This document shows, piece by piece, positions 1 through 8,746 of a DNA stretch of 64,000 nucleotides; the first letter of the stretch is position 1; each line of letters starts with the position of its first letter. Source of the DNA: Hamadaea sp013361475 (GTDB lineage: Bacteria > Actinomycetota > Actinomycetes > Mycobacteriales > Micromonosporaceae); assembly GCF_040654195.1 (NCBI RefSeq), contig NZ_JBFAHM010000004.1:310001-374000 (forward strand), given 5' to 3'. Position numbers and translations under genes: made by a program. The notes beneath the pieces were generated by a model that was not told the DNA's origin, did not search any database, and saw nothing but the letters and a program-made list of their open reading frames with translations.

Positions 1-126
1 GCCGGGCGGGGCCGCCCGGTTCTTCCGTTGCGCGGAGACGACGACGGCGATGACGGCGGCGGCGACCCCGCCGACCACGGTCACGACGATCAGCAGCACG
101 ATGGCGAACAGCAGCCACGAGGCCAC
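1..126 (-). CDS. Partial membrane-anchored protein (N terminus only)
   Basis: Only the first 42 codons lie in the window; the gene runs off the left edge. The GTG start at 126 has GGAGG five bases upstream. Residues 4 to about 33 are almost entirely hydrophobic (V, I, L, A, G), followed by a basic segment (QRKNR), which reads as a single N-terminal membrane helix with a cytoplasmic basic flank. It is transcribed away from the nitrate operon. The family cannot be recognised from this fragment. Confidence 0.6.
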   Translation of the reverse strand, partial: MASWLLFAIVLLIVVTVVGGVAAAVIAVVVSAQRKNRAAPPG

Positions 127-210
127 GGGAACCTCCAGGGGAATCCGGGTCCACCGAGGATAGTTCAGCGCGGGTCTCGCGAAATGCACTGTCCGTTTTA
201 ATCGTCTTGA

Positions 211-216
211 TACGCT
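211..216 (+). promoter_or_regulatory. TACGCT -10 box, probable leaderless promoter of the nitrate operon
   Basis: TACGCT lies seven bases before the ATG at 224 and no Shine-Dalgarno sequence precedes that ATG. This places the transcription start at or next to the start codon. It is one of a set of similarly placed boxes in this window. Confidence 0.5.
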
Positions 217-223
217 TTTGGCC

Positions 224-1240
224 ATGCTGCGGCATCCCTGGCGGCCCGTGATCGGCGCGACGATCGCGTCGGTCGTGCTGGCCGCCGCCATCTACCTGGG
301 CAGCCGTGGCCTGCGTACGTTCGACTCAGCGCTCGCCCCGTACGCCGTGGCGACGGTGTTCCTCGTGTTCGGCGCGACCTACCGCTATCTGGTGTGGATC
401 TCGCGACCCGGGGCGCGGCGGCTGTTCCGGAAGGGCTTCGGCGCTCTGTTCAGCTGGGACAACTTCCGGCGTACGCCGACCGCGCTGCCCCGCATGGCGG
501 CCACCTATCTCGGCTTCCAGAAGTTCCTCGGCGCCCGGTCGCGGCCCCGCTGGGTGGCTCACCAGCTCGTCTTCTGGGGATGCGTCCTCGCCGCGTTGAT
601 CACCTTCCCGCTGACCTGGGGCTGGTTCACCTTCACCGCGAACAGCGGGAGCGGGCCGCAGTACACCATGAACCTCTGGGGCTTCGGGATCCTGACGTTC
701 GACGCCTTGTCCGTGTTCGGCTGGATCATGTTCCACGGCCTCGACCTCGCGGCTGTGCTCGTCATCGCGGGCGCCGGCTACTTCCTGGTACGCCGCATGC
801 GCGACCGCGAGGCAACGACCGGTCAGCGGTTCGGCTACGACTTCCTGCCGTTGCTGGCGCTGATCACGATCTCGGTGACCGGGCTGCTGCTGACCTTCTC
901 CAGCGTGTTCCTCCACGGCGGCGGTTACGAGTTCCTGGCTGTCCTGCACATGGCCTCGGTCGTGCTGACCTTGATCTATCTGCCGTTCGGCAAGTTCTTC
1001 CACATCATCCAGCGCCCGGCCGCCGTGGGTATGCAGCTGTTCAAGTACACCGCCCGCGGGCAGGTCGCGCAGTGCCTGCGGTGCGGGCAGGAGATCGACA
1101 CGGCGGCGTACTTGGAGAACCTGCGCGGGACGATGCGCGACCTCGGGCTGGACTTCGACGAATGGGCCGCCACGTGCCCGGACTGCAAACGGCGACTGCG
1201 CGGTCGGGCGTACCTGACCTCGGTGAAGAAGGGCTTCTGA
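224..1240 (+). CDS. Cytochrome b-like membrane subunit of nitrate reductase system
   Basis: A 338-residue integral membrane protein, probably the quinol-oxidising haem b anchor that feeds electrons to the downstream molybdenum reductase. It has about six hydrophobic helices. Histidines lie in or near helices (HQLVFW, FHGLDLA, LHMASVV, FFHIIQ), as expected for b-haem ligands in NarI-like proteins. The soluble C-terminal tail carries two CxxC pairs (CLRCG and CPDC), suggesting a small metal site. ATG 224 is preferred over TTG 218 because of the -10 box seven bases before it. It is first in an operon with the reductase starting five bases after its stop. The exact family is uncertain; role is inferred from context. 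Confidence 0.7.
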   Translation: MLRHPWRPVIGATIASVVLAAAIYLGSRGLRTFDSALAPYAVATVFLVFGATYRYLVWISRPGARRLFRKGFGALFSWDNFRRTPTALPRMAATYLGFQKFLGARSRPRWVAHQLVFWGCVLAALITFPLTWGWFTFTANSGSGPQYTMNLWGFGILTFDALSVFGWIMFHGLDLAAVLVIAGAGYFLVRRMRDREATTGQRFGYDFLPLLALITISVTGLLLTFSSVFLHGGGYEFLAVLHMASVVLTLIYLPFGKFFHIIQRPAAVGMQLFKYTARGQVAQCLRCGQEIDTAAYLENLRGTMRDLGLDFDEWAATCPDCKRRLRGRAYLTSVKKGF

Positions 1241-1244
1241 CGGC

Positions 1245-3515
1245 GTGAGCGTCGACCCGACTCTGACCCCTCCGGGCACCCGGAACTTCCGCGACGCGGG
1301 CGGGTTGCCCGCCGGCGCCTGGCGCGCCCTCTACGGCGACGAGACGCTGGTGCCGACCCACTGCTGCTTCTGCGGCGTCCAGTGCGGGATGTATCTGCGG
1401 GTCCGGGGCGGCAAGGTGTTCGGCGTCGAACCCCGCAATCACGACATCAACCGCATGCGGCTGTGCCCGAAGGGGCTCAACGCGTACCAGCAGGTCAATC
1501 ATCCGGACCGGCTGACCGCGCCGCTGCTGCGGACCTCGCGTGACGCGGACCTGCGCCCGGTGAGCTGGGACGACGCGCTGGATTACACGGCCGGCCGGAT
1601 CCAGGCGATCCAGGCCGAGCACGGCGTGGACGCGTTCGGGATGCTCGGCGGCGCGAGCCTGTTCACGGAGAAGACCTACCTGGTGGGCAAGTTCGCGCGG
1701 GTGGCGCTGAAGACCCGGCACGTCGACTACAACGGCCGGCTCTGCATGGTCAGCGCGGCCGGGGCGAACAAGCTCTCGTTCGGCATCGACCGCGCGGCCA
1801 ACCCGTTCGCCGACATCCTGCTCACCGACTGCGTGCTGATCGCCGGGTCCAATGTGGGCGAATGTTTCCCGGTGATGACCCAGTACCTCTGGGGCGCACG
1901 GGATCGCGGCGCGAAGCTGATCGTGGTCGATCCGCGCGAGACGAGCGTCGCCCGGACCGCCGACATCCACGTGGCGCTGCGGCCCGGCACCGACGCCGCG
2001 TTCTTCAACGCCGTGCTGCACGTGGTGATCCGGGAAGGCCTGGGCGATCAGGAGTACGTGGACGAGCACACGACCGGCTGGGACGACCTGGCCGAGACCG
2101 TGCGGGCCTATCCACCCGAGCGCGCGGCCGAGATCTGCGGCGTCCCCGCAGAACAGGTGGAACAGGTGGCCCGGATGTTCGCCACCGCGCCCAAGGCGAT
2201 GGCCTGGCACGCCCGGGGCATCGAGCACCACACGCAGGGCGTCGAGAACTGCCTGACCGTGATCAACCTGTGCGTGGCGACCGGCAACCTCGGCAGACCG
2301 GGCGCGGGCTACGGGACGATCACCGGGCAGGGCAACGGCCAGGGTGGGCGCGAACACGGGCAGAAGTCCGACCAGCTGCCCGGCGGTCGGTCCATCAACG
2401 ACCCGGTGCACCGGCGGCAGATCGCCGAGATCTGGGGCATCGACGAGGCCGACCTGCCCCAGGCGGGGACCTCGATGATGGAGATGGTCCATCAGATGAG
2501 CCGTGGGGAGATCCGCGGCCTGTTCGGGATGTGCAACAACCCGTTCGTGTCACTGCCGGACTACGCCGTCGTCAAGGCGGGCTACGACGCGCTCGACTTC
2601 CACGCGCAGTGCGACTTCTTCCTCTCCGAGACGGCCGCCAACGCGCACGTCGTCCTCCCCGTCACCACCTGGACCGAGGACGACGGCGTCATGGCCAACG
2701 CCGAGGCGCGGGTGATCCGGCACCGCAAGGCGCAGGAGCCGCCGAACGGCGTACGCACGGACACGTGGGTGTTGTGCGAACTGGCCCGGCGACTCGGCGC
2801 GGGCGACAAGTTCGCCTTCACGTCGTCGGCCGACGTCTTCTCCGAGCTGCGGATCGCGTCGCGGGGCACGGTCAACGACTACTACGGCATCACCTATGAG
2901 CGGATCGAGGAGACGGGCGGCATCGCCTGGCCCTGCCCGGATCTGGACCACCCCGGTACGCCCCGGCTGTTCGAGGACGGCCGCAGCTACCACGCCGCCG
3001 GCAAGATCCATCTGCAGGCCGTCGAGTGGCATCCGCCGGCCGACCCGTACGACGACGACTTCCCGATGCGGCTGACCACCGGGCGTACGGTGGCGCACTT
3101 CCTCTCCGGCAATCAGACGAGACGCCTCGGTGGCCTGGTCGAGCAGACGCCCCGGCCGTGGGTCGAGATCCACCCCAGTCACGGGTACGCCACCGGCGAA
3201 GCGGTGACGGTGGTGACCCGGCGCGGCGAGGCGACCTTCCCGGCGCTGGTGACCGAGGCGATCCGGCCGGACACCGTGTTCGTGCCGTACCACTGGCCGT
3301 TCCCGGTGGCGGCGAACGCGCTGACGATCGACGCGCTCGACCCACGTTCGAAGATCCCGGAGTACAAGGTGTGCGCCTGCCGCCTCGAACGTGCCACCGC
3401 CGTGGTCGACGTCCCGGCACCGCCGATGCCGCCCGGGCGGGAGGCGTACCCGGCGGCGCAGGCCGCCCGGTCGGACCCGAATCCGCCGACGTCGTCTCAG
3501 GGAAGGGGGTTCTAG
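1245..3515 (+). CDS. Molybdopterin-dependent nitrate reductase catalytic subunit (NarB/NasC type)
   Basis: A 756-residue bis-MGD molybdoenzyme that reduces nitrate to nitrite. The N terminus has the [4Fe-4S] motif with Cys40, Cys43, Cys47 and Cys74 (Cx2Cx3Cx26C). Cys167 in NGRLCMVS matches the Mo-ligating cysteine of NapA/NasA/NarB enzymes rather than the aspartate of NarG. The C-terminal molybdopterin dinucleotide-binding domain (around 600-720) contains LTTGRTVAHFLSGNQTRR. There is no Tat signal, so the protein is cytoplasmic, as for assimilatory enzymes. It starts at GTG 1245, five bases after the cytochrome gene. Neighbouring ferredoxin, Rieske and NarK genes support nitrate as substrate, although formate dehydrogenase-like activity cannot be fully excluded. 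Confidence 0.85.
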   Translation: MSVDPTLTPPGTRNFRDAGGLPAGAWRALYGDETLVPTHCCFCGVQCGMYLRVRGGKVFGVEPRNHDINRMRLCPKGLNAYQQVNHPDRLTAPLLRTSRDADLRPVSWDDALDYTAGRIQAIQAEHGVDAFGMLGGASLFTEKTYLVGKFARVALKTRHVDYNGRLCMVSAAGANKLSFGIDRAANPFADILLTDCVLIAGSNVGECFPVMTQYLWGARDRGAKLIVVDPRETSVARTADIHVALRPGTDAAFFNAVLHVVIREGLGDQEYVDEHTTGWDDLAETVRAYPPERAAEICGVPAEQVEQVARMFATAPKAMAWHARGIEHHTQGVENCLTVINLCVATGNLGRPGAGYGTITGQGNGQGGREHGQKSDQLPGGRSINDPVHRRQIAEIWGIDEADLPQAGTSMMEMVHQMSRGEIRGLFGMCNNPFVSLPDYAVVKAGYDALDFHAQCDFFLSETAANAHVVLPVTTWTEDDGVMANAEARVIRHRKAQEPPNGVRTDTWVLCELARRLGAGDKFAFTSSADVFSELRIASRGTVNDYYGITYERIEETGGIAWPCPDLDHPGTPRLFEDGRSYHAAGKIHLQAVEWHPPADPYDDDFPMRLTTGRTVAHFLSGNQTRRLGGLVEQTPRPWVEIHPSHGYATGEAVTVVTRRGEATFPALVTEAIRPDTVFVPYHWPFPVAANALTIDALDPRSKIPEYKVCACRLERATAVVDVPAPPMPPGREAYPAAQAARSDPNPPTSSQGRGF

Positions 3516-3520
3516 CCGCC

Positions 3521-4111
3521 ATGATGGGCCGCACCCTGTTCATCGATCCGGGGCGTTGCATCGGCTGCGAGGCCTGCGTCTCGGCCTGCCGCGAATGCGA
3601 CTCGCACCGCGGCAAGTCGATGATCCACCTCGACTTCCTGGAACCCGGGTCGACGGTGGCGTCCATGCCGACCGTGTGCATGCACTGCAGCGACCCGGTC
3701 GCGCCGTGTGCCCAGGTCTGCCCGGCCGAGGCCATCCTCGTCACGGAGGACGGCGTGGTCCACGACGCCGACAAGACCCGCTGCATCGGCTGCGGGAACT
3801 GCGTCAACGCCTGCCCGATGGGCGTACCGAAGATCGACCTCGCGGCCAAGCTCCAGTACAAGTGCAACCTCTGCTACGACCGTACCGCGCACGGGCTGGC
3901 CCCGATGTGCGCCACCGTCTGCCCGACGGGGGCGCTCTTCTACGGGTCGCTCGACGAACTGGAGGCCGACCGGCCCGGCGTACGCGTCTCCGACCGGTTC
4001 GACTTCGGTGGGTTCCCGCTCGGCACCGGGGTCGGCGTGGTCGTCCCGGCCGACCGGGACCAGCCGGTGCCGGGCGGCTTCCTCCCCAGCGTGCTCGGGG
4101 AGCCGCTGTGA
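3521..4111 (+). CDS. Four-cluster [4Fe-4S] ferredoxin subunit (DmsB/NrfC-like)
   Basis: A 196-residue iron-sulfur protein that probably carries electrons between the membrane subunits and the molybdenum subunit. It has four cysteine clusters: CIGCEACVSAC near residue 13, CMHC with later CAQVC near 53-67, CIGCGNCVNAC near 88, and CNLC with CATVC near 115-135. That arrangement is typical of DmsB/NrfC-type subunits of molybdoenzymes. Start ATG 3521 (or 3524) follows a purine-rich GGAAGGGGG about ten bases upstream. The stop overlaps the next gene's start as GTGA. The glycine- and proline-rich last 45 residues follow the clusters and have no recognised domain. Confidence 0.85.
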   Translation: MMGRTLFIDPGRCIGCEACVSACRECDSHRGKSMIHLDFLEPGSTVASMPTVCMHCSDPVAPCAQVCPAEAILVTEDGVVHDADKTRCIGCGNCVNACPMGVPKIDLAAKLQYKCNLCYDRTAHGLAPMCATVCPTGALFYGSLDELEADRPGVRVSDRFDFGGFPLGTGVGVVVPADRDQPVPGGFLPSVLGEPL

Positions 4112-4623
4112 CCACACACGACTCCGGAGTGGACACCCCGGACGCCGACCTCGACCGGTTGCGCGCCGACGACCTGACCTCGCGGCGGGACTATTTGCGG
4201 ATCGCGGTGACCGTCTCCGGCGGGCTCGCCGTCGGCGGCATCGCGACCGCGGCCGGGCTGTTCCACCGGCACGGCGACGGGACGGCCGAACCGCTGCGCA
4301 TCGCCGAGCGCATCGAACCAGGCCAGTCGGTCGCGTTCGCGTACCCGGGCGAGGAGGATCGGGCGGTCGCAATCCGGCTGGCCGACGGCACCCTGGTCGC
4401 GTACTCGTCGATCTGCACCCACCTGGCCTGCGGCGTGCTGTGGCGGGCCGACCGGGGTGACCACGGCGAGCTCTACTGCCCTTGTCATGAGGGCGTCTTC
4501 GACGCGCGGACCGGGCGGGTGACCGGGGGCCCGCCGCCGCGGCCGCTGCCACGCGTGATCGTCGAGGAGCGCACCGACGGGATCTACGCGACCGGCACCG
4601 CGCGTTCGGTCGAAGCGTCATGA
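4108..4623 (+). CDS. Rieske [2Fe-2S] protein with N-terminal anchor
   Basis: A 171-residue Rieske iron-sulfur protein. The cluster ligands are in CTHLACG and CPCHEGVFD (two Cys, two His). Near the N terminus, SRRDYLRI followed by a glycine/alanine-rich hydrophobic segment resembles a twin-arginine signal anchor as seen in Rieske proteins, with the cluster domain outside the membrane. GTG 4108 overlaps the ferredoxin stop (GTGA) and its own stop overlaps the next ATG (ATGA), so translation is coupled. It likely works with the cytochrome b-like subunit as a miniature bc-type electron path to the reductase; that role is inference. Confidence 0.85.
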   Translation: MTTHDSGVDTPDADLDRLRADDLTSRRDYLRIAVTVSGGLAVGGIATAAGLFHRHGDGTAEPLRIAERIEPGQSVAFAYPGEEDRAVAIRLADGTLVAYSSICTHLACGVLWRADRGDHGELYCPCHEGVFDARTGRVTGGPPPRPLPRVIVEERTDGIYATGTARSVEAS

Positions 4624-4934
4624 GCAATCAGCCGACCCACGATCGCTATCCCCAGATCCGCCCGACGAGCGGGTACGCGGATTCGCGCATCAGCGCGACG
4701 GGTCCCGGGCCGGGCGCGGGCGTGGACGCCGATCCCGAACTGTCGGCGATGCTGTCGGCCCGGACCGGCATCGTCCTCACCATCCTGATCGGACAGTTGT
4801 GGGCCTTGGCGGTCGCCGTCGACGCCTGGATGACCGGAACGGTCGCCACCGCCTGGTGGCTCGCGGCCTTCCAGGTCGCGTCGTTCGTCGTGGCGTACGC
4901 CGTGTGGCGAGCCGGAGACCGGAGAGATCGATGA
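4620..4934 (+). CDS. Small membrane protein of nitrate operon
   Basis: A 104-residue protein with a polar, Pro/Gly-rich N-terminal 45 residues and two hydrophobic helices (about 50-70 and 75-95) ending in RAGDRRDR. It overlaps both neighbours by ATGA and therefore belongs to the operon. I do not recognise a family. Position between Rieske protein and transporter suggests an accessory membrane subunit or assembly factor. Confidence 0.65.
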   Translation: MSNQPTHDRYPQIRPTSGYADSRISATGPGPGAGVDADPELSAMLSARTGIVLTILIGQLWALAVAVDAWMTGTVATAWWLAAFQVASFVVAYAVWRAGDRRDR

Positions 4935-6142
4935 ACGAGACGCCCTCGCGCACCGCGTACGTCAACGTCATCCTGGCGGCGACGTCGTTCCTGCTCTGCT
5001 CCTGGGCCTGGGGACTGATCAGCCCGCTCGGCGGCCGGCTCGGCACCGCCCTGCACCTGAGCTCCTTCCAGCAGTCCCTGCTGGTCGCCGTCCCGGTGCT
5101 GGTCGGATCGCTCGGCCGGATCCCGGTCGGGGCGCTGACCGACCGCCTCGGCGCGAAGGTGATGCTCCCCGCGATCTGCTTCCTGACGATCCTTCCGGTG
5201 CTGGCCCTGATCCCGGCGTACGACTCCTATCCGGCGCTGCTCGTCGTCGGGTTCTTCCTCGGCCTCGGCGGTACGCCGTTCGCCGCGGCCATCCCGCACG
5301 GCAACGGCTGGTTCCCACCCGCGCGACGCGGTTTCGCGCTCGGGGTCATCGGCATGGGCATGGGCGGAACGGCGATCGCCGCCCTGCTCACCACTCCGAT
5401 GCTCGACCACTTCGGACGCAACGCCCAGTTCGTGCTCGTCGCGATCGTGCTCGCCGTCTTCGGGCTGATCCTGCTCGCCGTGCTTCGCGACCCACCCGGG
5501 CGCACACCGCCGGCCACATCGTTCGCCCAGCGCTTCGGCACCGCCGCCCGGCAACCGATGACCTGGCCCCTGTCCGGCCTGTACGCGATCACCTTCGGCG
5601 GCTACGTCGCGTTCGCCGTCTACCTCGTGACCTACCTGCAGACCGCGTACGGGTTGGAACCCAACGACGCCAGCCTCAAAGCCGCCGGGTTCACCCTCGT
5701 CGCCGTCGTCCTGCGACCCTTCGGGGGCTCCCTGTCCGACCGGATCGGCCCGGCCCGAGTCCTGACCGGATGCCTCGTCGTGGTCACGGCGATGGCGCTC
5801 TGGCAGTCCTTCCAGCCGTCGCTCTACCCGTGGGCGACCATCACCTTCCTCACGATGGCGGGCGCCCTCGGCGCGGGAGCGGGCGCAGTCTTCGCGCTCG
5901 TCTCCCAAGTCACCGCGAAAGACCAGATCGGCTCGGTCACCGGCATCGTCGGCGCGGTGGGCGGGCTCGGCGGATTCGTCCCGCCCCTGGTCATGGGCGC
6001 CATTCACGGCATCACCGGCTCGTACGCGCTGGGCCTGGTCCTGCTCGCGATCGTCGCGTTCGCCGGGCTCGCGTACTCGTGGTTCCTGGTCCGGCGGCCC
6101 ACGCCGGCGACTCCGGCCCCGCGGCGCCCCGCCGCCCCCTGA
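4931..6142 (+). CDS. narK: Nitrate/nitrite MFS transporter (NarK/NasA family)
   Basis: A 403-residue, 12-helix major facilitator transporter that brings nitrate in and/or exports nitrite. MFS motif A appears as GALTDRLGAK after helix 2. The glycine-rich nitrate signature is visible in helix 5 (GVIGMGMGGTA), preceded by the NGWFPPARRG segment typical of NNP-family carriers. ATG 4931 overlaps the stop of the previous gene (ATGA). It is the last gene of the operon; a 76-bp interspersed repeat follows the stop within 20 bases. Family length is usually 390-470 residues. Confidence 0.88.
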   Translation: MNETPSRTAYVNVILAATSFLLCSWAWGLISPLGGRLGTALHLSSFQQSLLVAVPVLVGSLGRIPVGALTDRLGAKVMLPAICFLTILPVLALIPAYDSYPALLVVGFFLGLGGTPFAAAIPHGNGWFPPARRGFALGVIGMGMGGTAIAALLTTPMLDHFGRNAQFVLVAIVLAVFGLILLAVLRDPPGRTPPATSFAQRFGTAARQPMTWPLSGLYAITFGGYVAFAVYLVTYLQTAYGLEPNDASLKAAGFTLVAVVLRPFGGSLSDRIGPARVLTGCLVVVTAMALWQSFQPSLYPWATITFLTMAGALGAGAGAVFALVSQVTAKDQIGSVTGIVGAVGGLGGFVPPLVMGAIHGITGSYALGLVLLAIVAFAGLAYSWFLVRRPTPATPAPRRPAAP

Positions 6143-6157
6143 CCGCCTCTTTTCCGC

Positions 6158-6233
6158 GATCATGAACTATCGGTCGTGATCAACCGGCGTGTCGTGTCCA
6201 CAGCGTCCTGATCGATTCCGCATGGACATGATC
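6158..6233 (+). repeat. Interspersed repeat family 1, copy A (76 bp)
   Basis: This intergenic element begins and ends with GATC and matches, in inverted orientation, the element at 8745-8820 (about 64 of 76 positions by hand alignment). The best conserved part is the middle, around CCGGCGTGTCGTGTCCACAG. It lies between convergent genes and its end touches the stop codon of the next minus-strand gene. Confidence 0.75.
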
Positions 6234-6834
6234 AGCCGACGGTGATCAGGAGCTGACTGACGATCCAGAGCAGCTGCCGAGCGAGGTCGAACTCTCGCGG
6301 TTGATGGTTCGGCCACGCCGAGGCTCGCAGTCGCGCCTGCAGCGGTGCCCGCAGCTCACGAAGAGCGGTGACCTGGGGCGGACTCAGGTGGCCGTCCGCG
6401 ATGACGAAGGCGCCCGCGATGGCGAGGACCTGCCGGCCGTGCTCGTCCGCCTCGCAGCCCGCCCGGTGTCGCCAGCGTTCGACGGCCACGAGGGCGCCAC
6501 CGCGCACGTCGCCGTACCACTTGACGGGCCAGGACGGATTCGTCTCCGCGGGATGCGGGGCGCGCTGGCCGGATCGCTTGGCCACCCGGCGGCGGGCGGC
6601 GTACGCGGCGACGTCGGCGAGCCACAGCGACCGGCTTCGGGACAACGCGTCCAGCGCTCGCAGGAGAGCCGCCTCGTCCCGGCGGATCGGACCCGCGACC
6701 TGCCGCAAGTACGCGAAGGTGGCCTGATAGCCGATCGGCCGGTACAGCTGGACGCAGCTGCCCAACGCGGTCAGCCGTCGATTCCACGGCAGGTGCGGGT
6801 CGGCGACCTTCCGGGCGTAGGTGCCGAAGCTCAT
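6232..6834 (-). CDS. Unknown protein, 200 aa
   Basis: A 200-residue, arginine- and leucine-rich, probably all-helical soluble protein. I do not recognise the family. There are no signal peptide, membrane helices or metal motifs. Tryptophans and basic residues are spread throughout (ending QLLWIVSQLLITVG). ATG 6834 overlaps the stop of the upstream phosphotransferase gene (ATGA), so the two are co-translated and may act together. Confidence 0.6.
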   Translation of the reverse strand: MSFGTYARKVADPHLPWNRRLTALGSCVQLYRPIGYQATFAYLRQVAGPIRRDEAALLRALDALSRSRSLWLADVAAYAARRRVAKRSGQRAPHPAETNPSWPVKWYGDVRGGALVAVERWRHRAGCEADEHGRQVLAIAGAFVIADGHLSPPQVTALRELRAPLQARLRASAWPNHQPREFDLARQLLWIVSQLLITVG

Positions 6835-7592
6835 AGCACCCCCGCGAAGGCAGCCGCGTGCTCCCGGACGTACGCCGCATCGGAGTCGTACAGGTCAGCG
6901 TGGCCTTCGGCGAGGTGACGGGCGAAGGCCGCATCTCCGGCAGCCGCCCGGCTCCGGATCAGCTCCGCCATCGCGCGTACGCGTTCCTCGACGACGGCCG
7001 GCAGCTGCGCCCGGTCGGCCGCGGGCAATCCGTACGCGTCGCAGAAGAGCCGTAGGCGATCAGCCTGCTCGGCGACGGTGCCACGACGGTCGTGGTTGGC
7101 CGGGCCGCCGAGCGGGACGAACCGGTAGACGGCGTGCGCGATGTCCCAGACCCGCGGACCTGGATGCGCGGTGTCGAAGTCGATCAGCGCGACCGGATGA
7201 CCCGCCCGGAACACCGTGTTGTACGGCGCGACGTCGCCATGGCAGACGACCTCGGCGGGCTCCCGAGCCGGCTGATACCACGGTCCGTCGGCCGCGAACC
7301 CGGCCGTGGCCTCGTGGTACGCCCGCAGCAGCCGAGCCGCGGCGACGAGCGTCTCGCCGGACCACACGTACTCGGGCATCGGATAGCCGGGGACGTCACC
7401 CGCGACGAAGTCGACGATCTCGTGGCCGTCGCCGTCGAAGCCGTGGGCCCGGGGCGCGCCGGGGAATCCGGCGTCCGCCAGGTGCCGCAGCAGGGCCTGC
7501 ACCGTCGGCGACCAGGGTCCGGCCGGGCGGTGCAGCAGCGAGCCCCGGCGGACTACCGCGTTGACGCCACCGCGCAGGATTTCTTGATCCAC
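6831..7592 (-). CDS. Aminoglycoside phosphotransferase (APH) family kinase
   Basis: A 253-residue small-molecule kinase of the APH/choline kinase fold. The catalytic loop is CHGDVAPYN (HxDxxxxN pattern) and the metal-binding segment is LIDFDTAHPGPR, followed by WDIAHA. The start is placed at GTG 7592 because upstream in-frame codons would run through the promoter and start of the divergent gene; an ATG at 7628 is the alternative. The substrate is unknown: members phosphorylate antibiotics, choline, homoserine or other small alcohols. It is coupled with the unknown gene downstream. Confidence 0.75.
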   Translation of the reverse strand: MDQEILRGGVNAVVRRGSLLHRPAGPWSPTVQALLRHLADAGFPGAPRAHGFDGDGHEIVDFVAGDVPGYPMPEYVWSGETLVAAARLLRAYHEATAGFAADGPWYQPAREPAEVVCHGDVAPYNTVFRAGHPVALIDFDTAHPGPRVWDIAHAVYRFVPLGGPANHDRRGTVAEQADRLRLFCDAYGLPAADRAQLPAVVEERVRAMAELIRSRAAAGDAAFARHLAEGHADLYDSDAAYVREHAAAFAGVL

Positions 7593-7603
7593 TCGGCCGA
7601 AGA

Positions 7604-7609
7604 TACAGT
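7604..7609 (+). promoter_or_regulatory. TACAGT -10 box, probable leaderless promoter
   Basis: TACAGT sits six bases before ATG 7616 with no ribosome binding site between, predicting an mRNA that begins at the start codon. Confidence 0.45.
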
Positions 7610-7615
7610 CACGGA

Positions 7616-8746
7616 ATGGACGTGTCATGGGGGTTTGTCAGCGGTCGGCGGCTCGACCGGCACGGTCTGACCACTCCGGCCGCCGACGTCCCGGCCGCCG
7701 CGCGGGCGATGTGCGGTACGCATGCCCAGGTGCTCTCCGCCGCCGAGCTGTCGATCGGGCTCCGGCTGGCCGACGCGACCCGGCAGGATGTGCAGGACGC
7801 CTTGTGGACCGAGCGGACCCTGGTCAAGACGTTCGGTCCGCGGGGAACCGTGCATCTGCTGCCCGCGCAGGATCTGGCGCTCTGGTGTGGTGCGCTGGGC
7901 GCGATCCCGGCGGCCAATCCGTTTCCGGCCGGCGTACGCGTGACGCCGGAGCAGGCCGAGGAGCTGATCACCGCCATCGGGGCGATCCTCGCCGACGGTG
8001 AGTTCACCGTGGACGAACTGACCGAGGCGCTCGGCGTACGGGTCGGGTCGTGGGCCGTCGACCCGGTCATGCCCGCGTTCCAGACGCTCTGGCCGAGGTG
8101 GCGGCAGATCACTCACCTCGCGGCGCATCGCGGGGTGCTGTGCTTCGGCCCGAACAAAGGCCGCAACGTCACCTACACCAACCCCGCCCGGTGGCTTCCC
8201 GGCTTCACGCCCGCTGCGGCCCGCGAGGCAACCTCCTGGCTACTGCACACCTATTTGTACGCCTATGGCCCGGCCACTCCGCAGCACTTCGCGCGCTGGC
8301 TCGCCGCGCCGCCGCGCTGGGCGAACGACGTCTTCGCCGACGGAGACCTCGACGAAGTCGTCGTGGAAGGCACCGCCGCCTGGGTGAATCGCGGGGACAC
8401 GGAGTTCCCGAACACGGCTGGCGGCGTCCAGTTGCTGCCCCACTTCGACGCGTACGCCGTCGGCGGTCAGCCGCGTGACCTCTTGTTCCCGGGCGAGGCG
8501 GCGACACGGGCGCTGGCCGGAAGTCAGGCGGGCAATCATCCGGTGCTGCTCGTGGACGGAATCGTCGCCGGGGTGTGGCATCAGAAGAAGTCCGCCAAGA
8601 ACGTCGCGATCACCGTCGACCCGCTGCGTACGCTGTCCCCCGGGCATCGCAGGCAACTCGATGCGCAGGCCGACCGGATCGGCGCGATCCTCGGGCTGAA
8701 ACCGTCACTGACGATCGACGCGGTGACCGTCGGCCCGCACGCGTGA
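7616..8746 (+). CDS. HTH_42 winged-helix protein (AlkZ/YcaQ-like family)
   Basis: A 376-residue member of the winged-helix HTH_42 family, which includes DNA glycosylases such as AlkZ and YcaQ that excise alkylated bases or crosslinks. Visible family features are the N-terminal THAQVLSAAELSIGLR segment, RTLVKTFGPRGTVHLLP and the C-terminal HFDAYAVGGQPRDLLFPG. AlkZ enzymes use a catalytic Q-x-Q pair in the N-terminal segment; here the equivalent reads H-A-Q, so activity may differ (AlkX-like or inactive). It is divergent from the APH gene. The stop codon lies inside repeat family 1, copy B. Confidence 0.75.
   Translation: MDVSWGFVSGRRLDRHGLTTPAADVPAAARAMCGTHAQVLSAAELSIGLRLADATRQDVQDALWTERTLVKTFGPRGTVHLLPAQDLALWCGALGAIPAANPFPAGVRVTPEQAEELITAIGAILADGEFTVDELTEALGVRVGSWAVDPVMPAFQTLWPRWRQITHLAAHRGVLCFGPNKGRNVTYTNPARWLPGFTPAAAREATSWLLHTYLYAYGPATPQHFARWLAAPPRWANDVFADGDLDEVVVEGTAAWVNRGDTEFPNTAGGVQLLPHFDAYAVGGQPRDLLFPGEAATRALAGSQAGNHPVLLVDGIVAGVWHQKKSAKNVAITVDPLRTLSPGHRRQLDAQADRIGAILGLKPSLTIDAVTVGPHA

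Noticed and set aside
7593..7628. APH gene starting at ATG 7628
   Set aside because: It would cross the -10 box and start codon of the divergent gene and add an unconserved stretch; GTG 7592 matches the family better.
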